A stretch of DNA of 51,052 nt from Candidatus Equimonas faecalis (GCA_018066245.1 JAGHRT010000016.1:1-51052); one strand, 5' to 3'. Counted from the stretch's first letter, positions 8,244 through 17,284 are shown. Translations and numbers: made by a program. The notes: a model not told the origin generated them from the letters alone.

Positions 8244-9017
8244 ATGCGTAAACTGACAAAGAAATACCAACGCTTGATTCGCACGCCCGAAGAGATAGAG
8301 GGCATACGCCGCGCAGGCAAGTTGAACACGGCCGTGCTTGACCACGTGGCCGAGCACATCCGTGAAGGAATCTCCACCGAGGACATCGACCGCCTTGTGG
8401 CCGACTTCACCGAGCGGCATGGGGGGGTATGTGCGCCCCTCAACTACGAGGGCTTCCCCAAGCATTGCTGCACGAGCATCAACGAGGTGGTGTGCCACGG
8501 CATTCCCAGCCCCGGGGAGTTCCTGCTGGACGGCGACATCGTCAATGTGGACGTTACCACCATCCTCGACGGCTACTACGCCGATGCCTCCCGCATGTTC
8601 ATGATAGGCAAGGTGGAGCCGGAGGTGCAACGCCTTGTACGCGTGGCCCGCGAGTGTATGGAAGCAGGCGCCGCCGCCTGCCGGCCCTATGGTTTCGTGG
8701 GCGACCAGGCCCGCGCCATCACCGCTCATGCTCACCGAAACGGCTACACCGTGGTGCGCGACCTGTGTGGCCACGGCGTGGGGTTGAGCTTTCACGACGA
8801 TCCCGAGATGGACCACTACGACAACGGGCGCAAGGGTATGCAGCTCCTGCCTGGCATGGTCTTCACCATTGAGCCGATGATCAACATGGGCACCTACGAT
8901 TGCTTCATCGACGAGGACGACGGCTGGACCGTGGTAACGGAGGACGAACTGCCCTCGGCGCAATGGGAACATAGCTATCTGATGACCGACGACGGCCTTG
9001 AAATCATCACCGAGTAG
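8244..9017 (+). CDS. map: Type I methionine aminopeptidase
   Basis: Removes the initiator methionine from nascent proteins in the cytoplasm. The 257-residue protein has the pita-bread fold with all five metal ligands visible: Asp in IVNVDVT, Asp in YYADASRMF, His in GHGVGLSFH, Glu in FTIEPMIN and Glu in QWEHSYL. The substrate-binding HCCTSINEVVCHGIP segment is also present. ATG 8244 (MRKLTKKYQRLIRTPEEI) was chosen; the longer open frame would run through the promoter region and AT-rich sequence. Bacteroidetes Map proteins often carry this short basic N-terminus. A 22-bp tandem repeat follows the stop. Confidence 0.96.
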   Translation: MRKLTKKYQRLIRTPEEIEGIRRAGKLNTAVLDHVAEHIREGISTEDIDRLVADFTERHGGVCAPLNYEGFPKHCCTSINEVVCHGIPSPGEFLLDGDIVNVDVTTILDGYYADASRMFMIGKVEPEVQRLVRVARECMEAGAAACRPYGFVGDQARAITAHAHRNGYTVVRDLCGHGVGLSFHDDPEMDHYDNGRKGMQLLPGMVFTIEPMINMGTYDCFIDEDDGWTVVTEDELPSAQWEHSYLMTDDGLEIITE

Positions 9018-9029
9018 GCCCCCTTTTTC

Positions 9030-9117
9030 CTGCCCTATGGACTTGTTTTTCCTACCCTATACACTACGCAAGACTACTCTATAAGGCAGTGCAAACTGTC
9101 CTATACGATAGGAAAGA
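9030..9117. repeat. Four tandem 22-bp units (CCTATA-core subfamily)
   Basis: Four consecutive 22-bp units start at 9030, 9052, 9074 and 9096, each CTRYYCTAT plus a variable half. The first unit ends in ACTTGTTTTTC, exactly the variable half of the 21-bp units inside dnaX. The last ends in GATAGGAAAGA, matching the repeat at 17300-17310. It is the 22-bp branch of the modular repeat family and lies between map and tsaD. Confidence 0.85.
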
Positions 9118-9200
9118 CGCAAGCCCCACTTCCATTCCCCCGTTAGCCGATTCGCTCATTTTTCCAATTGCTCATTTTCAATTACCCTGCCTACAAAATA

Positions 9201-10271
9201 ATGAATCTCCAAGAAAACAATACCTCTTCCTCGGCTTCAACTCAGCCGAAGGAAAAGACAGAAAAACAACCCTGTACGATACTCGCCATTGAGTCAAGTT
9301 GCGACGACACCAGCGCAGCCGTCCTGCGCGATGGCCTGCTGTTGAGCAACGTTACGGCCTCGCAGGCCGTCCACGAAGCCTACGGCGGCGTGGTGCCCGA
9401 GCTGGCCAGCCGCGCCCATCAGCAAAATATCGTGCCCGTGGTGGACCAAGCCCTGAAACGTGCCGGTGTGGAGCGTGAACAGCTCTCTGCCATAGCCGTA
9501 ACCCTCGGCCCCGGGCTCATGGGCTCCCTGCTGGTGGGTGTAAGCTTTGCCAAGGGGCTGGCCGTGTCGCTGGGCATTCCTCTCATTGAGTGTAACCACT
9601 TGCAGGGGCACATCCTGGCCCACTTCATTCAGGCTCCCGACGAGCCCTTCTCGCCGCCGCCCTTCCCCTTCCTCTGCCTTATGGTGAGCGGCGGAAACTC
9701 GCAGATAGTCAAAGTGTCAGCCTACGATAAAATGGAGATTCTCGGCCAGACCATCGACGATGCCGCCGGCGAAGCTCTGGACAAGTGCTCCAAGGTGATG
9801 GGCCTTGGCTATCCGGGCGGCCCCATCATCGACAAGTTGGCCCGCCAAGGCCAGCCCGTTTACGAATTTAGCAAGCCGGCCATCGAAGGGCTGAACTACA
9901 GCTTCAGCGGCCTCAAGACAAGTTTCCTCTACTTCCTCCGCGACCGGCTGAAAGAAGACCCCGATTTCATAGAGCATCACAAAGCCGACCTTGCCGCAAG
10001 CATCGAAAAAGCTGTCGTGGATATTCTGATGCAGAAGCTCCGCCGTGCGGTGAAGGAAACCGGCCTCACGCATGTCGCCCTGTCGGGTGGCGTGAGTGCA
10101 AACACGGCTTTGCGGCAGGCTTTCAAGGATATGCAGAACAAAGGTTGGACGATTTATATTCCCAAGTTCAGCTATACGACCGACAATGCCGCCATGATAG
10201 GCATCACGGGCTACTTCAAGTATCTTGACCGCGCATTCTGTCCCCTCGACAAGCCCGCCTACGCCCGCTGA
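9201..10271 (+). CDS. tsaD: tRNA N6-threonylcarbamoyladenosine (t6A) synthase subunit
   Basis: Catalytic subunit that transfers the threonylcarbamoyl group to A37 of ANN-decoding tRNAs, working with TsaB, TsaE and TsaC. The 356-residue protein shows ILAIESSCDDTSAAVL (ATP-binding start), GGVVPELASRAH, and the metal-binding HLQGH motif in IECNHLQGHILAHF. It also has LMVSGGNSQIV, LGYPGGP and VALSGGVSANTALR. ATG 9201 (MNLQENN) was chosen. The upstream Met at 9168 would add residues from an AT-rich repeat. Residues 2-22 are a Ser/Lys/Glu-rich, probably disordered tail before the conserved core. It converges with clpB at a shared hairpin. Confidence 0.96.
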   Translation: MNLQENNTSSSASTQPKEKTEKQPCTILAIESSCDDTSAAVLRDGLLLSNVTASQAVHEAYGGVVPELASRAHQQNIVPVVDQALKRAGVEREQLSAIAVTLGPGLMGSLLVGVSFAKGLAVSLGIPLIECNHLQGHILAHFIQAPDEPFSPPPFPFLCLMVSGGNSQIVKVSAYDKMEILGQTIDDAAGEALDKCSKVMGLGYPGGPIIDKLARQGQPVYEFSKPAIEGLNYSFSGLKTSFLYFLRDRLKEDPDFIEHHKADLAASIEKAVVDILMQKLRRAVKETGLTHVALSGGVSANTALRQAFKDMQNKGWTIYIPKFSYTTDNAAMIGITGYFKYLDRAFCPLDKPAYAR

Positions 10272-10299
10272 CCGCCAGCCTTGCGGCTCTTGGCTACGA

Positions 10300-10334
10300 A
10301 AAGCCCCCTCACACTGTATGTGCAAGGGGGCTTT
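10300..10334. terminator. Bidirectional terminator between tsaD and clpB
   Basis: AAAGCCCCCT at 10300-10309 pairs perfectly with AGGGGGCTTT at 10325-10334 around a 15-nt loop. The A and T ends allow termination from both directions, which suits the convergent genes tsaD (+) and clpB (-). Confidence 0.85.
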
Positions 10335-10397
10335 CTCTTATTGAAGATATGTCTTTTGGAGTACCCGAGGCTACTGGCCTTGCCTGCGTGAGGCTCG

Positions 10398-12506
10398 TCA
10401 GCAAGGCACGCTCTCGTTCTCGAAGCTCAGGCTTTCACCATCGGCAGCGGGGCGTACCAGCACAGGCTGGTCAGTACGCAGCCGACCGCTCAGCAGGGCA
10501 CGCGACAGGCCGTTGAGCAACAGCCGCTGCATGGCTCGTTTCACGGGGCGTGCGCCCAGTTCGGGCTCATAGCCCACTTCGGCAATGCGCCGTACAGCAT
10601 CGTCGGTTACATGCAGCACAACGTTCTGCTCCTCGGCCAGCTGCACCACCTTGCGCAGCTGCAAGCGCACAATCTGCTCAATGTCTGCGGACGAGAGAGC
10701 CGAGAAGGTGATGACATCGTCAATGCGGTTGAAGAACTCGGGGCGCACGCTGCGCTTCAGCGTGTCGAGGTCGTAGTTGCTGGTCATTATGACGATGGTG
10801 TTCTTGAAGTTTACGGTGCGGCCCTTGTTGTCGGTCAAGCGGCCGTCGTCCAGCACTTGCAGGAGCACGTTGAACACGTCGGGGTGGGCCTTCTCGATTT
10901 CGTCGAACAGTACCACGCTGTAGGGCTTGCGGCGCACGGCTTCGGTCAGCTGGCCGCCTTCATCGTAGCCCACGTATCCCGGAGGCGCACCTACGAGTCG
11001 GCTCACGGTGTGCTTTTCCTGATACTCGCTCATGTCGATGCGCGTCATCAGGCCCTCGTCGTTGAACAGGTATTCGGCGAGGGCTTTGGCCAGTTCCGTT
11101 TTGCCCACGCCCGTCTGGCCGAGGAAGATGAACGAACCGATGGGGCGTTTCGGGTCTTGCAGGCCTGCACGGCTGCGGCGCACGGCATCGCTCACGGCTT
11201 CTATGGCTTCCTGTTGCCCCACCACGCGACGGTGCAGCTCATCTTCAAGTTTGAGCAACTTCTCCCGCTCACTCTGCATCATACGGCTCACGGGGATGCC
11301 CGTCCAGCGGCTCACCACGTCAGCAATGTCGTCGGCGGTTACCTCTTCCTTAATCAAGGCATCGCCGTCCTGCCGGTTGTGGAGTTCCTCCTGCTTGGCC
11401 GCAATCGTGCGCTCCTGTTCCTGCAACTTGCCGTAACGGATTTCGGCCACGCGGCCATAGTCGCCTTCCTGTTCGGCCCGCTCGGCTTGCAGTTTCAGCT
11501 GGGCTATGGTGTCCTTGCATTGCTGTATGTCGGCCAGAAGTTGCCGCTCTCCTTCCCAGCGCTTGCGCATTTCTCGCTCCTTGGCCATGAGTTCGGCTAT
11601 TTGCTTCTCCAGTTCGGCCAGCTTCTCCTTGCCGCCCTGCTTCTGCGCCTCTCGCTTGATGGCTTCGCGCTCAATTTCCAACTGGCGCAAGCGGCGTGAG
11701 AGTTCATCCAGTTCCTCGGGTTGCGAGTCGCGCTCCATGCGCAACTTGGCTGCGGCCTCGTCCATCAGGTCTATGGCTTTGTCGGGCAGGAAGCGGTCGG
11801 CGATGTAGCGATGGCTGAGCGAGACGGCAGCAATCAGCGCATCGTCCTGAATCTTTACCCGATGGTGGCGCTCATAGTTATCTTTAAGTCCGCGCAGGAT
11901 GCTGATGGCGTCCTCTGGCGTAGGTTCGTCCACCATTACTGTTTGGAAACGGCGCTCCAGGGCTTTGTCCTTTTCAAAGTACTTTTGATATTCTTCCAGC
12001 GTCGTAGCACCTACGGCACGCAGTTCGCCCCGGGCCAGAGCGGGCTTCAGGATGTTGGCCGCGTCCATTGCACCATCGCTCTTGCCCGCTCCGACAAGGG
12101 TGTGAATCTCATCGATAAAGAGGATGATGTCGCCTTGCGCTTCAGTTACCTCTTTGACAACGCTTTTCAGACGCTCTTCAAACTGCCCTTTGTACATGGC
12201 ACCGGCTACGAGTGCTCCCATGTCGAGAGAGAACAGCCGTTTATTGCGCAGGTTGTCGGGGACATCGCCGCGTACAATGCGGCTGGCCAGGCCTTCCACT
12301 ATGGCCGTCTTGCCTGTGCCTGGTTCGCCGACGAGTATCGGGTTGTTCTTTGTGCGGCGCGATAGGATTTGCAGCACGCGGCGTATCTCGTCGTCGCGGC
12401 CAATCACGGGGTCGAGTTTGCCGTCGCGGGCTTCGTCCACCAGATTGCGGGCGTAGAGTTCAAGGGCCTTGCCCTCCTGCTCATTGGGAAACTGATTCTG
12501 ATTCAT
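10398..12506 (-). CDS. clpB: ClpB-type AAA+ disaggregase lacking the N-terminal domain
   Basis: Hexameric chaperone that threads aggregated proteins with DnaK. Both AAA+ modules are present: Walker A GEPGTGKT and Walker B ILFIDEIH in the first, GQTGVGKT and [10 protein letters not shown] in the second. Pore loops YKGQ and GYVGYDEGG are also visible. Between them lies a coiled-coil middle domain (about residues 310-430), which marks it as ClpB. At 702 residues it is about 155 shorter than usual: it starts at [20 protein letters not shown], just before the first AAA+ domain, with no Clp_N repeats. Only 92 bp separate this start from the aroC terminator, so no N-domain is encoded upstream. The loop after IVIMTSN is also shortened. 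Confidence 0.93.
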   Translation of the reverse strand: MNQNQFPNEQEGKALELYARNLVDEARDGKLDPVIGRDDEIRRVLQILSRRTKNNPILVGEPGTGKTAIVEGLASRIVRGDVPDNLRNKRLFSLDMGALVAGAMYKGQFEERLKSVVKEVTEAQGDIILFIDEIHTLVGAGKSDGAMDAANILKPALARGELRAVGATTLEEYQKYFEKDKALERRFQTVMVDEPTPEDAISILRGLKDNYERHHRVKIQDDALIAAVSLSHRYIADRFLPDKAIDLMDEAAAKLRMERDSQPEELDELSRRLRQLEIEREAIKREAQKQGGKEKLAELEKQIAELMAKEREMRKRWEGERQLLADIQQCKDTIAQLKLQAERAEQEGDYGRVAEIRYGKLQEQERTIAAKQEELHNRQDGDALIKEEVTADDIADVVSRWTGIPVSRMMQSEREKLLKLEDELHRRVVGQQEAIEAVSDAVRRSRAGLQDPKRPIGSFIFLGQTGVGKTELAKALAEYLFNDEGLMTRIDMSEYQEKHTVSRLVGAPPGYVGYDEGGQLTEAVRRKPYSVVLFDEIEKAHPDVFNVLLQVLDDGRLTDNKGRTVNFKNTIVIMTSNYDLDTLKRSVRPEFFNRIDDVITFSALSSADIEQIVRLQLRKVVQLAEEQNVVLHVTDDAVRRIAEVGYEPELGARPVKRAMQRLLLNGLSRALLSGRLRTDQPVLVRPAADGESLSFENESVPC

Positions 12507-12597
12507 AAGGCTGTGTTGATTGGTTTTGTTCTGCCTTGGGATTTGCAAAGAGCGTGCCAAGTCGTGTCTTGGCCGCCGGAAGTGTGAGCTAAAAAGA

Positions 12598-12631
12598 AGG
12601 CAGACAGGGGCGTGGGGGCTCCTGTCTGCCT
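12598..12631 (-). terminator. Terminator after aroC
   Basis: On the minus strand an 11-bp perfect stem (AGGCAGACAGG with CCTGTCTGCCT, 12598-12608 and 12621-12631) is followed by TTCTTTTTAG. It lies 29 bp beyond the aroC stop and 92 bp before clpB, so clpB probably has its own promoter. Confidence 0.85.
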
Positions 12632-12659
12632 GATTGTGTATGGGGATGTGCCGTCGTGC

Positions 12660-13706
12660 TTAGATGTTGCGGGCTTGCAGCAGCATAAAGTCAAGTATCG
12701 TTATGGCTGCCATGGCCTCCACTATAGGTACGGCACGCGGGAGTACGCACGCGTCGTGCCTGCCCGTGGCTTTGACGATGGTGGTGTGCCCTTGCTCGTC
12801 GGTAACGCTTTGTTCGCGCAAAAGGGTGGCTACGGGCTTGAAAAGGCAGCGGAAGTAGATGTCCTTGCCGTTGCTTATGCCGCCCTGAATGCCCCCGCTG
12901 CGGTTGTCGGCCCACTGCGTGTCATTTTGGCAGGAGCCGCGCTGGCCGATACCCTCAAAGCCTGCGCCATAGTCGAAGCCGTGGCACGCATTGATGCTCA
13001 GCATGGCTGCTCCGAGGGCGGCGTGGAGCTTATCGAAAACAGGTTCGCCCAATCCTGCGGGGCAACCTCTTACAATGCACGTTACGGTGCCTCCGACGGT
13101 GTCGCCTTCCTGCTTGGCTTCCCGTATGAGCGCTTCCATCTTTTCTGCCGAGGGGGCGTGCGGGCAGCGCACGTCGTTATTCTCGGTTTGGCTGAGGTCA
13201 AGGGCGGAGTAGGGGAGGGGCACGGCGATTTCGCCCACCTGCGACACGTAGGCTTGCACCTGTATGTTCTTCTGGCGGAGCACGAGCATGGCAAAGGCTC
13301 CGGCAACGACGCGGCAGGCCGTTTCGCGTGCCGAGGTGCGTCCGCCGCCACGGTGGTCGCGGATGCCGTACTTCTGCTGGTAGGTGAAGTCGGCATGGGA
13401 GGGGCGGAACACGTCGCGCAGGCTGTCGTAGTCGCTGCTGTGCTGGTCGGTGTTGCGAATGATGAAGCCGATGGGCGTGCCTGTCGTCAGGCCTTCAAAC
13501 ACGCCGCTTAGGATTTCCACTTCGTCGGCCTCCTTGCGGGAGGTGGTGAGGGGGCTCTGTCCGGGGCGACGGCGGTTGAGCTGTTCCTGAATGAAGGCTA
13601 AATCGACTGCTACGCCCGAGGGCATACCGTCAATCACGCCTCCGATGGCGGGGCCGTGGCTCTCGCCGAAGGTGGTAAGCCTGAATATGTGGCCGAAGGT
13701 GTTCAC
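12660..13706 (-). CDS. aroC: Chorismate synthase
   Basis: Last step of the shikimate pathway: converts 5-enolpyruvylshikimate-3-phosphate to chorismate using reduced FMN. The 348-residue protein has the three classic signatures: [18 protein letters not shown] at the N-terminus, the [16 protein letters not shown] segment (about residues 118-133), and the C-terminal [15 protein letters not shown]. The invariant [10 protein letters not shown] lies near residue 320. It follows the SlyD-like gene by 60 bp and ends at a strong terminator, so it is the last gene of the 17143-12660 unit. Confidence 0.97.
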   Translation of the reverse strand: MNTFGHIFRLTTFGESHGPAIGGVIDGMPSGVAVDLAFIQEQLNRRRPGQSPLTTSRKEADEVEILSGVFEGLTTGTPIGFIIRNTDQHSSDYDSLRDVFRPSHADFTYQQKYGIRDHRGGGRTSARETACRVVAGAFAMLVLRQKNIQVQAYVSQVGEIAVPLPYSALDLSQTENNDVRCPHAPSAEKMEALIREAKQEGDTVGGTVTCIVRGCPAGLGEPVFDKLHAALGAAMLSINACHGFDYGAGFEGIGQRGSCQNDTQWADNRSGGIQGGISNGKDIYFRCLFKPVATLLREQSVTDEQGHTTIVKATGRHDACVLPRAVPIVEAMAAITILDFMLLQARNI

Positions 13707-13766
13707 GCTTGCGGGGCAGTTAATAGATGAAAATTCAAAGGTGAAAGTGAGGGACTTGCCGTTGGT

Positions 13767-14342
13767 TTAGTGGCATCCGCCGCAGTGGCCGCCGCCACAA
13801 TCGCCTTCGCAGCTTTCGCCGCATCCGCCACAGCCTCCGCAACCTCCGCATCCGTCCTGCCCGAAGCCGTTGATGGCTTCCGTAATCTCGTCATCGGTGG
13901 CCGTGCGGGAGGTCAGCACCTGACCTTTGTAGTGGAGCGTCTTGCCGGCAAAGAGGTTGTTGCAATCGAGCTTGACCTTGTCGGCACCGACGTGCAGCAC
14001 GAGGCCATAGAACTGGTAGCCGTCTTCATTGACGAGGGGGAGGATGTTGCCTTCAAACACCTTGTCGGCCATGAACTTGCCATCGACGGTAAAGAGGCTT
14101 TTGGAAACTTCAATAACGCGCTCATCGACGTGCGGGCCGTAGGCTTCCTCGCAAGTGAGGGTGAAGTCGAAAGTGTCGCCTTCGCTGAGCGGGGCAATGC
14201 GCTCCTCGAAGGCGGGCAGCGTCATGCCGAGTTCGGAAATGAAGAAGAAGGGATGTTCCTTGGGGGCCTGCTCTGCGAGTTCTTCCTTGCCGTCGGACTC
14301 GCTGGTGTAGAGGTCGTAGGAAACGGTGATGTATTTATTCAT
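13767..14342 (-). CDS. slyD: SlyD-like FKBP-type peptidyl-prolyl isomerase
   Basis: Cytoplasmic prolyl isomerase/chaperone. Residues 1-70 form the split FKBP domain (ITVSYDLYTSE at the start, then LTCEEAYGPHVDERVIEVSK). An IF chaperone domain follows (about 75-125, with NILPLVNEDG) and then the C-terminal FKBP strand (DCNNLFAGKTLHYKGQVL). The last 35 residues are Cys/Gly-rich, with a CGGCGGCGGCGESC run and a CHCGGCH-like end, and probably bind metal. E. coli SlyD has a His-rich tail there, linked to nickel handling; here cysteine dominates. The gene lies 33 bp after dnaX. Confidence 0.92.
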   Translation of the reverse strand: MNKYITVSYDLYTSESDGKEELAEQAPKEHPFFFISELGMTLPAFEERIAPLSEGDTFDFTLTCEEAYGPHVDERVIEVSKSLFTVDGKFMADKVFEGNILPLVNEDGYQFYGLVLHVGADKVKLDCNNLFAGKTLHYKGQVLTSRTATDDEITEAINGFGQDGCGGCGGCGGCGESCEGDCGGGHCGGCH

Positions 14343-14375
14343 AAAAACGTGTTTTACTGTAAGTTTTTCAGTCTT

Positions 14376-16310
14376 TTATATTACTTCAAGCTGTAGGCTT
14401 TCCTGTAATTGCTTCACTATGGGCTGCGTGCGTTGCATCTCGGCGAAGGCTTCGTAGGGGGAGCGGTAGCGTGTGCCGGTTTGGGCTTCGCTCACTTTGA
14501 AGTGTACGTTGATGAGCCTGTTGTTAAGTTCGCGCCGCAGGTGGGTGAGGAGGCTGGGATGGAGCTCCTGCATGTATTTCAGAACCTTTTCGTTGGGCAC
14601 CATTACTTCAATGTCGGTGCTGCCTGCTTCTACGTGCGGGCTCATGCTCTTGAGGCGGCCTGCGTTGGCAAACTGCTCCACGGGCAACTCGTTGGCAAAG
14701 CGCAGCCACTGGTAGTTGAAGTCGCGCTCTGTAAACGGCGTTGTGCCCAGATTGGAGGGGACGGCGTGTGTGTCGGGGACGGAGGTGGCGGCATTGGCCT
14801 GTGCGGCAGCCGTGGAAGCGGGGCCTGCGGGCCTGCGGGTGATGCTGATGGTGTGGCGTGCGGCTGCGGCAGGGCGTGCTGTGGCTTGTGGGGTGGGAGC
14901 CTGTGTGCCGCTGCTCTGAACTGTCGGCGGACTTGTTTTTCCTATCGGCGGGGTAGTCGCGCCTGTCGGCGGACTTGTTTTTCCTATCGGCGGGGTGGTC
15001 GCGCCTGTCGGCGGACTTGTTTTTCCTGTCGGCGGGGTAGTCGCGCCTGTCGGCGGATTAATTTTTCCTGTCGGCGGGGTAGTCGCGCTTGGGCTGGTGG
15101 TCGTGGGGTTTGGGGCTACGTCGCTTACAGCGGCCTTGGCTGCAAGGAGTTGGAAAATGGGTTTAAGAATCTTCGTAGGGCCAAGCCCAGAACCTGGCGC
15201 ACCGGCCTCCGGCGCGGGGTCGGAGAGTTGCGCCACTTGTATGAGGGCGAGTTCCACCAGCAGGCGTTTGTTGTTGCTCTGGCGGTAGGCCACGTCGCAT
15301 TGGTTGCAGAGGCGGAGGGCGGCATAGAGCATCCGTGGCTGGCAGCGGCGCGACTGTTCGGCATAGCGCTGGCGCAGGGCATCGCTTCCTTCCAGAAGGT
15401 GGAGCGTCTGGGCATCGTGGGCCACGAGGAGGCTGCGGAAGTGTGCGGCCAGCCCTTCCATGAAGTGGTTGGCCTGGAATCCTCGGCTCAGCACGTCGTC
15501 CAGCGTGAGCATGGCGGCGGGGACGTCGGCCTTCAGGAGCTGGTCGGTCAGCGAGAAGTAGTAGTCGTAGTCAAGGATGTTGAGGTCCTCAATCACCTTC
15601 TTATAGGTGATGTTGCCGCCCGTGAAGGAGGCTACCTGGTCGAATATGGACAGGGCATCGCGCATACCGCCGTCGGCTTTCTGCGCAATGAGGTTGAGGG
15701 CTTCGTCCTCGCAGCTGATGCCTTCCTGCTCGGCCACGCGCTTGAGGTGCGCCACGGTAAGGCCCACGTCCATGCGGTTGAAGTCGTAGATTTGGCAGCG
15801 CGAGAGGATGGTGGGCAGGATTTTGTGCTTTTCCGTGGTGGCCAGTATGAAGATGGCGTGGGCCGGTGGCTCCTCCAGCGTTTTGAGGAACGCGTTGAAG
15901 GCTTGCGTGGAGAGCATGTGTACCTCGTCGATGATGAACACCTTGTAGCGTCCGATCTGTGGGGGCACTTGCACTTGCTCGATGAGCTGGCGCATGTCAT
16001 CGACGGAGTTGTTGGAGGCGGCATCCAGCTCGTGGATGTTCAGGGAGCGTTGCTCGTTGAAAGCCTGGCAGCTCTCGCATTCGTTGCAGGCCTCTCCCTC
16101 GGCGTTGGGGTTGAGGCAGTTGATGGTCTTGGCGAAGATGCGTGCGCAGGTGGTCTTTCCCACGCCGCGAGGGCCGCAGAACAGGTAGGCGTGGGCGAGT
16201 TTGCCGCTCTTGCAGGCGTTCTTCAGCGTCGTGGTGAGGGCTTGCTGGCCCACCACGGCATCGAAGGTGGCGGGGCGGTACTTCCGCGCCGAAACAATGT
16301 AGTTGTCCAA
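14376..16310 (-). CDS. dnaX: DNA polymerase III subunit gamma/tau (TTG start)
   Basis: Clamp-loader ATPase. The 644-residue protein has Walker A FCGPRGVGKTTCAR, a four-cysteine zinc module (CLNPNAEGEACNECESC), Walker B VFIIDEVHML and sensor 1 ILATTEKHKILPTILSRC. The collar domain ends near residue 375. The first codon is TTG: the family's conserved N-terminus (M-x-NYIVSARKYRP) begins exactly there and no ATG fits. Residues about 408-464 are a Pro/Thr/Gly linker of seven-residue repeats (PPTGATT / PPTGKTS) encoded by 21-bp DNA repeats that also occur elsewhere in the window. A conserved C-terminal domain (about 545-644) follows. No frameshift site for a short gamma form was recognised. Confidence 0.95.
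   Translation of the reverse strand: MDNYIVSARKYRPATFDAVVGQQALTTTLKNACKSGKLAHAYLFCGPRGVGKTTCARIFAKTINCLNPNAEGEACNECESCQAFNEQRSLNIHELDAASNNSVDDMRQLIEQVQVPPQIGRYKVFIIDEVHMLSTQAFNAFLKTLEEPPAHAIFILATTEKHKILPTILSRCQIYDFNRMDVGLTVAHLKRVAEQEGISCEDEALNLIAQKADGGMRDALSIFDQVASFTGGNITYKKVIEDLNILDYDYYFSLTDQLLKADVPAAMLTLDDVLSRGFQANHFMEGLAAHFRSLLVAHDAQTLHLLEGSDALRQRYAEQSRRCQPRMLYAALRLCNQCDVAYRQSNNKRLLVELALIQVAQLSDPAPEAGAPGSGLGPTKILKPIFQLLAAKAAVSDVAPNPTTTSPSATTPPTGKINPPTGATTPPTGKTSPPTGATTPPIGKTSPPTGATTPPIGKTSPPTVQSSGTQAPTPQATARPAAAARHTISITRRPAGPASTAAAQANAATSVPDTHAVPSNLGTTPFTERDFNYQWLRFANELPVEQFANAGRLKSMSPHVEAGSTDIEVMVPNEKVLKYMQELHPSLLTHLRRELNNRLINVHFKVSEAQTGTRYRSPYEAFAEMQRTQPIVKQLQESLQLEVI
14921..15088 (-). 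repeat. Eight in-frame 21-bp repeats inside dnaX
   Basis: Eight contiguous 21-bp units (starts 14921, 14942, 14963, 14984, 15005, 15026, 15047, 15068; plus-strand reading CTGTCGGCGG or CTATCGGCGG then 11 variable bp). The variable half alternates between ACTTGTTTTTC and GGTAGTCGCGC, giving a 42-bp higher-order period. On the coding strand the core reads CCG-CCG-ACA, giving Pro-Pro-Thr. Length 21 preserves the frame. Confidence 0.92.
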
Positions 16311-16399
16311 AGTGTTGTCGGGGTGTTAGGAGGTCGAAATTCAGGGAGGGGCGGATTTTCCGAGGCGGGGGCGCTTGCGGCTCCGGGGATTCGGAGACG

Positions 16400-17143
16400 T
16401 TATTCCCACATCACGAGTGACGAGGGGAGCTTGATGCGCTTCGGCTGGCTGCGGGAGCCGTCGATGCAGTACATGGGAGCCGTGTCGGGTGTAAGGATTT
16501 CAAAGAATTTCTCACGGATGCGTGAGCATTTTTCGTTGAGAGAGTTTGACATCGGGTTGCAGAGCGACAGGAGCGAAGCGCGGGCTTTCAGTTCGTTGAA
16601 GCGAATGCCCTGTATGGTGCGGTAGATTTGCAGCAGTTCCAGGAAATAGTCGCCTATCTCCTTGAATATGATGCCTTCGGGGTGGCGGAGGAACAGGATG
16701 AACACGGCTCGTGGCAACGGGGTGAGCTCTACTTCCAAATCGTTGAACTCCGGCAGGAAAATGCGGTAGTCGGCCGTGATGTAGAGGCGTGAAATGGCAC
16801 GCTGGGGCCGGACGAGGTCGTACAGCGTCTCTTCGGCTACGCCCATCTCGGCGAGTTCGCCGATGAGCTGGCGCACCTGCACCATTTTCTCGCGCACGGC
16901 TTCGGGGTAGATGCCCGTCTGTATTTCCTGACCGCGTATTTTGCGGTCGATATATATATAGTAGTCGTTGCGTTCCTTCTGCGAGACAAAATGGCCGTAG
17001 TAGCGCTCGTAAAGGTCGAGGCGGCGGTGGATTTCGGCCTCTATGACGCGGTACTGCTCCTCACGCATCTCGCGCTCGGTCTGTACGATGAGCCCTTCTT
17101 TATGAGCCTTTATGAGCTCTTTGAGCTTGGGTGTCTCACTCAT
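16400..17143 (-). CDS. Conserved Bacteroidetes protein of unknown function, possible winged-helix domain
   Basis: A 247-residue soluble protein without signal or membrane segment. The N-terminal half (1-110) is rich in charged helices and probably coiled (LIKAHKEGLIVQTEREMREEQYR in part). The second half has the segment VELTPLPRAVFILFLRHPEGI followed by FKEIGDYFLELLQIY. This resembles a winged-helix module that I have the impression recurs in Bacteroidetes proteins of unknown role. It ends in GSRSQPKRIKLPSSLVMW. It is the first gene before dnaX (89-bp gap) and has its own well-formed promoter. No function is assigned. Confidence 0.7.
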   Translation of the reverse strand: MSETPKLKELIKAHKEGLIVQTEREMREEQYRVIEAEIHRRLDLYERYYGHFVSQKERNDYYIYIDRKIRGQEIQTGIYPEAVREKMVQVRQLIGELAEMGVAEETLYDLVRPQRAISRLYITADYRIFLPEFNDLEVELTPLPRAVFILFLRHPEGIIFKEIGDYFLELLQIYRTIQGIRFNELKARASLLSLCNPMSNSLNEKCSRIREKFFEILTPDTAPMYCIDGSRSQPKRIKLPSSLVMWE

Positions 17144-17184
17144 GGCCTTTCAGTGTTTTGCGGATTATACATTTAATGTCGCCG

Positions 17185-17216
17185 CAAAGTTACGATTTAT
17201 TTTCCTTATGGCCAAG
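17185..17216 (-). promoter_or_regulatory. Bacteroidetes-type promoter for the unknown-function/dnaX unit
   Basis: On the minus strand: CTTG (17213-17216), a 20-bp spacer, then TAACTTTG (17185-17192), about 42 bp before the start codon at 17143. It matches the TTTG-N20-TAAYTTTG layout seen at five other places here. Confidence 0.7.
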
Positions 17217-17284
17217 GAAAAAGGGACGAATGTGGCGATAATTTTCCGGAGCCTTGCTTTGGCGGTTGCTGGCGTAGGGAGTAG

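Noticed and set aside
9030..9117. The 21/22-bp arrays as CRISPR arrays
   Set aside because: Period far too short (about 60-75 bp is expected), no separate spacers of 30 bp or more, no cas genes, and copies lie inside coding sequences.
14409..16625. 738-codon plus-strand frame opposite dnaX
   Set aside because: Antisense shadow; low-complexity repeats of the array (CRRTCFSYRRGSRA) and no recognisable domain.
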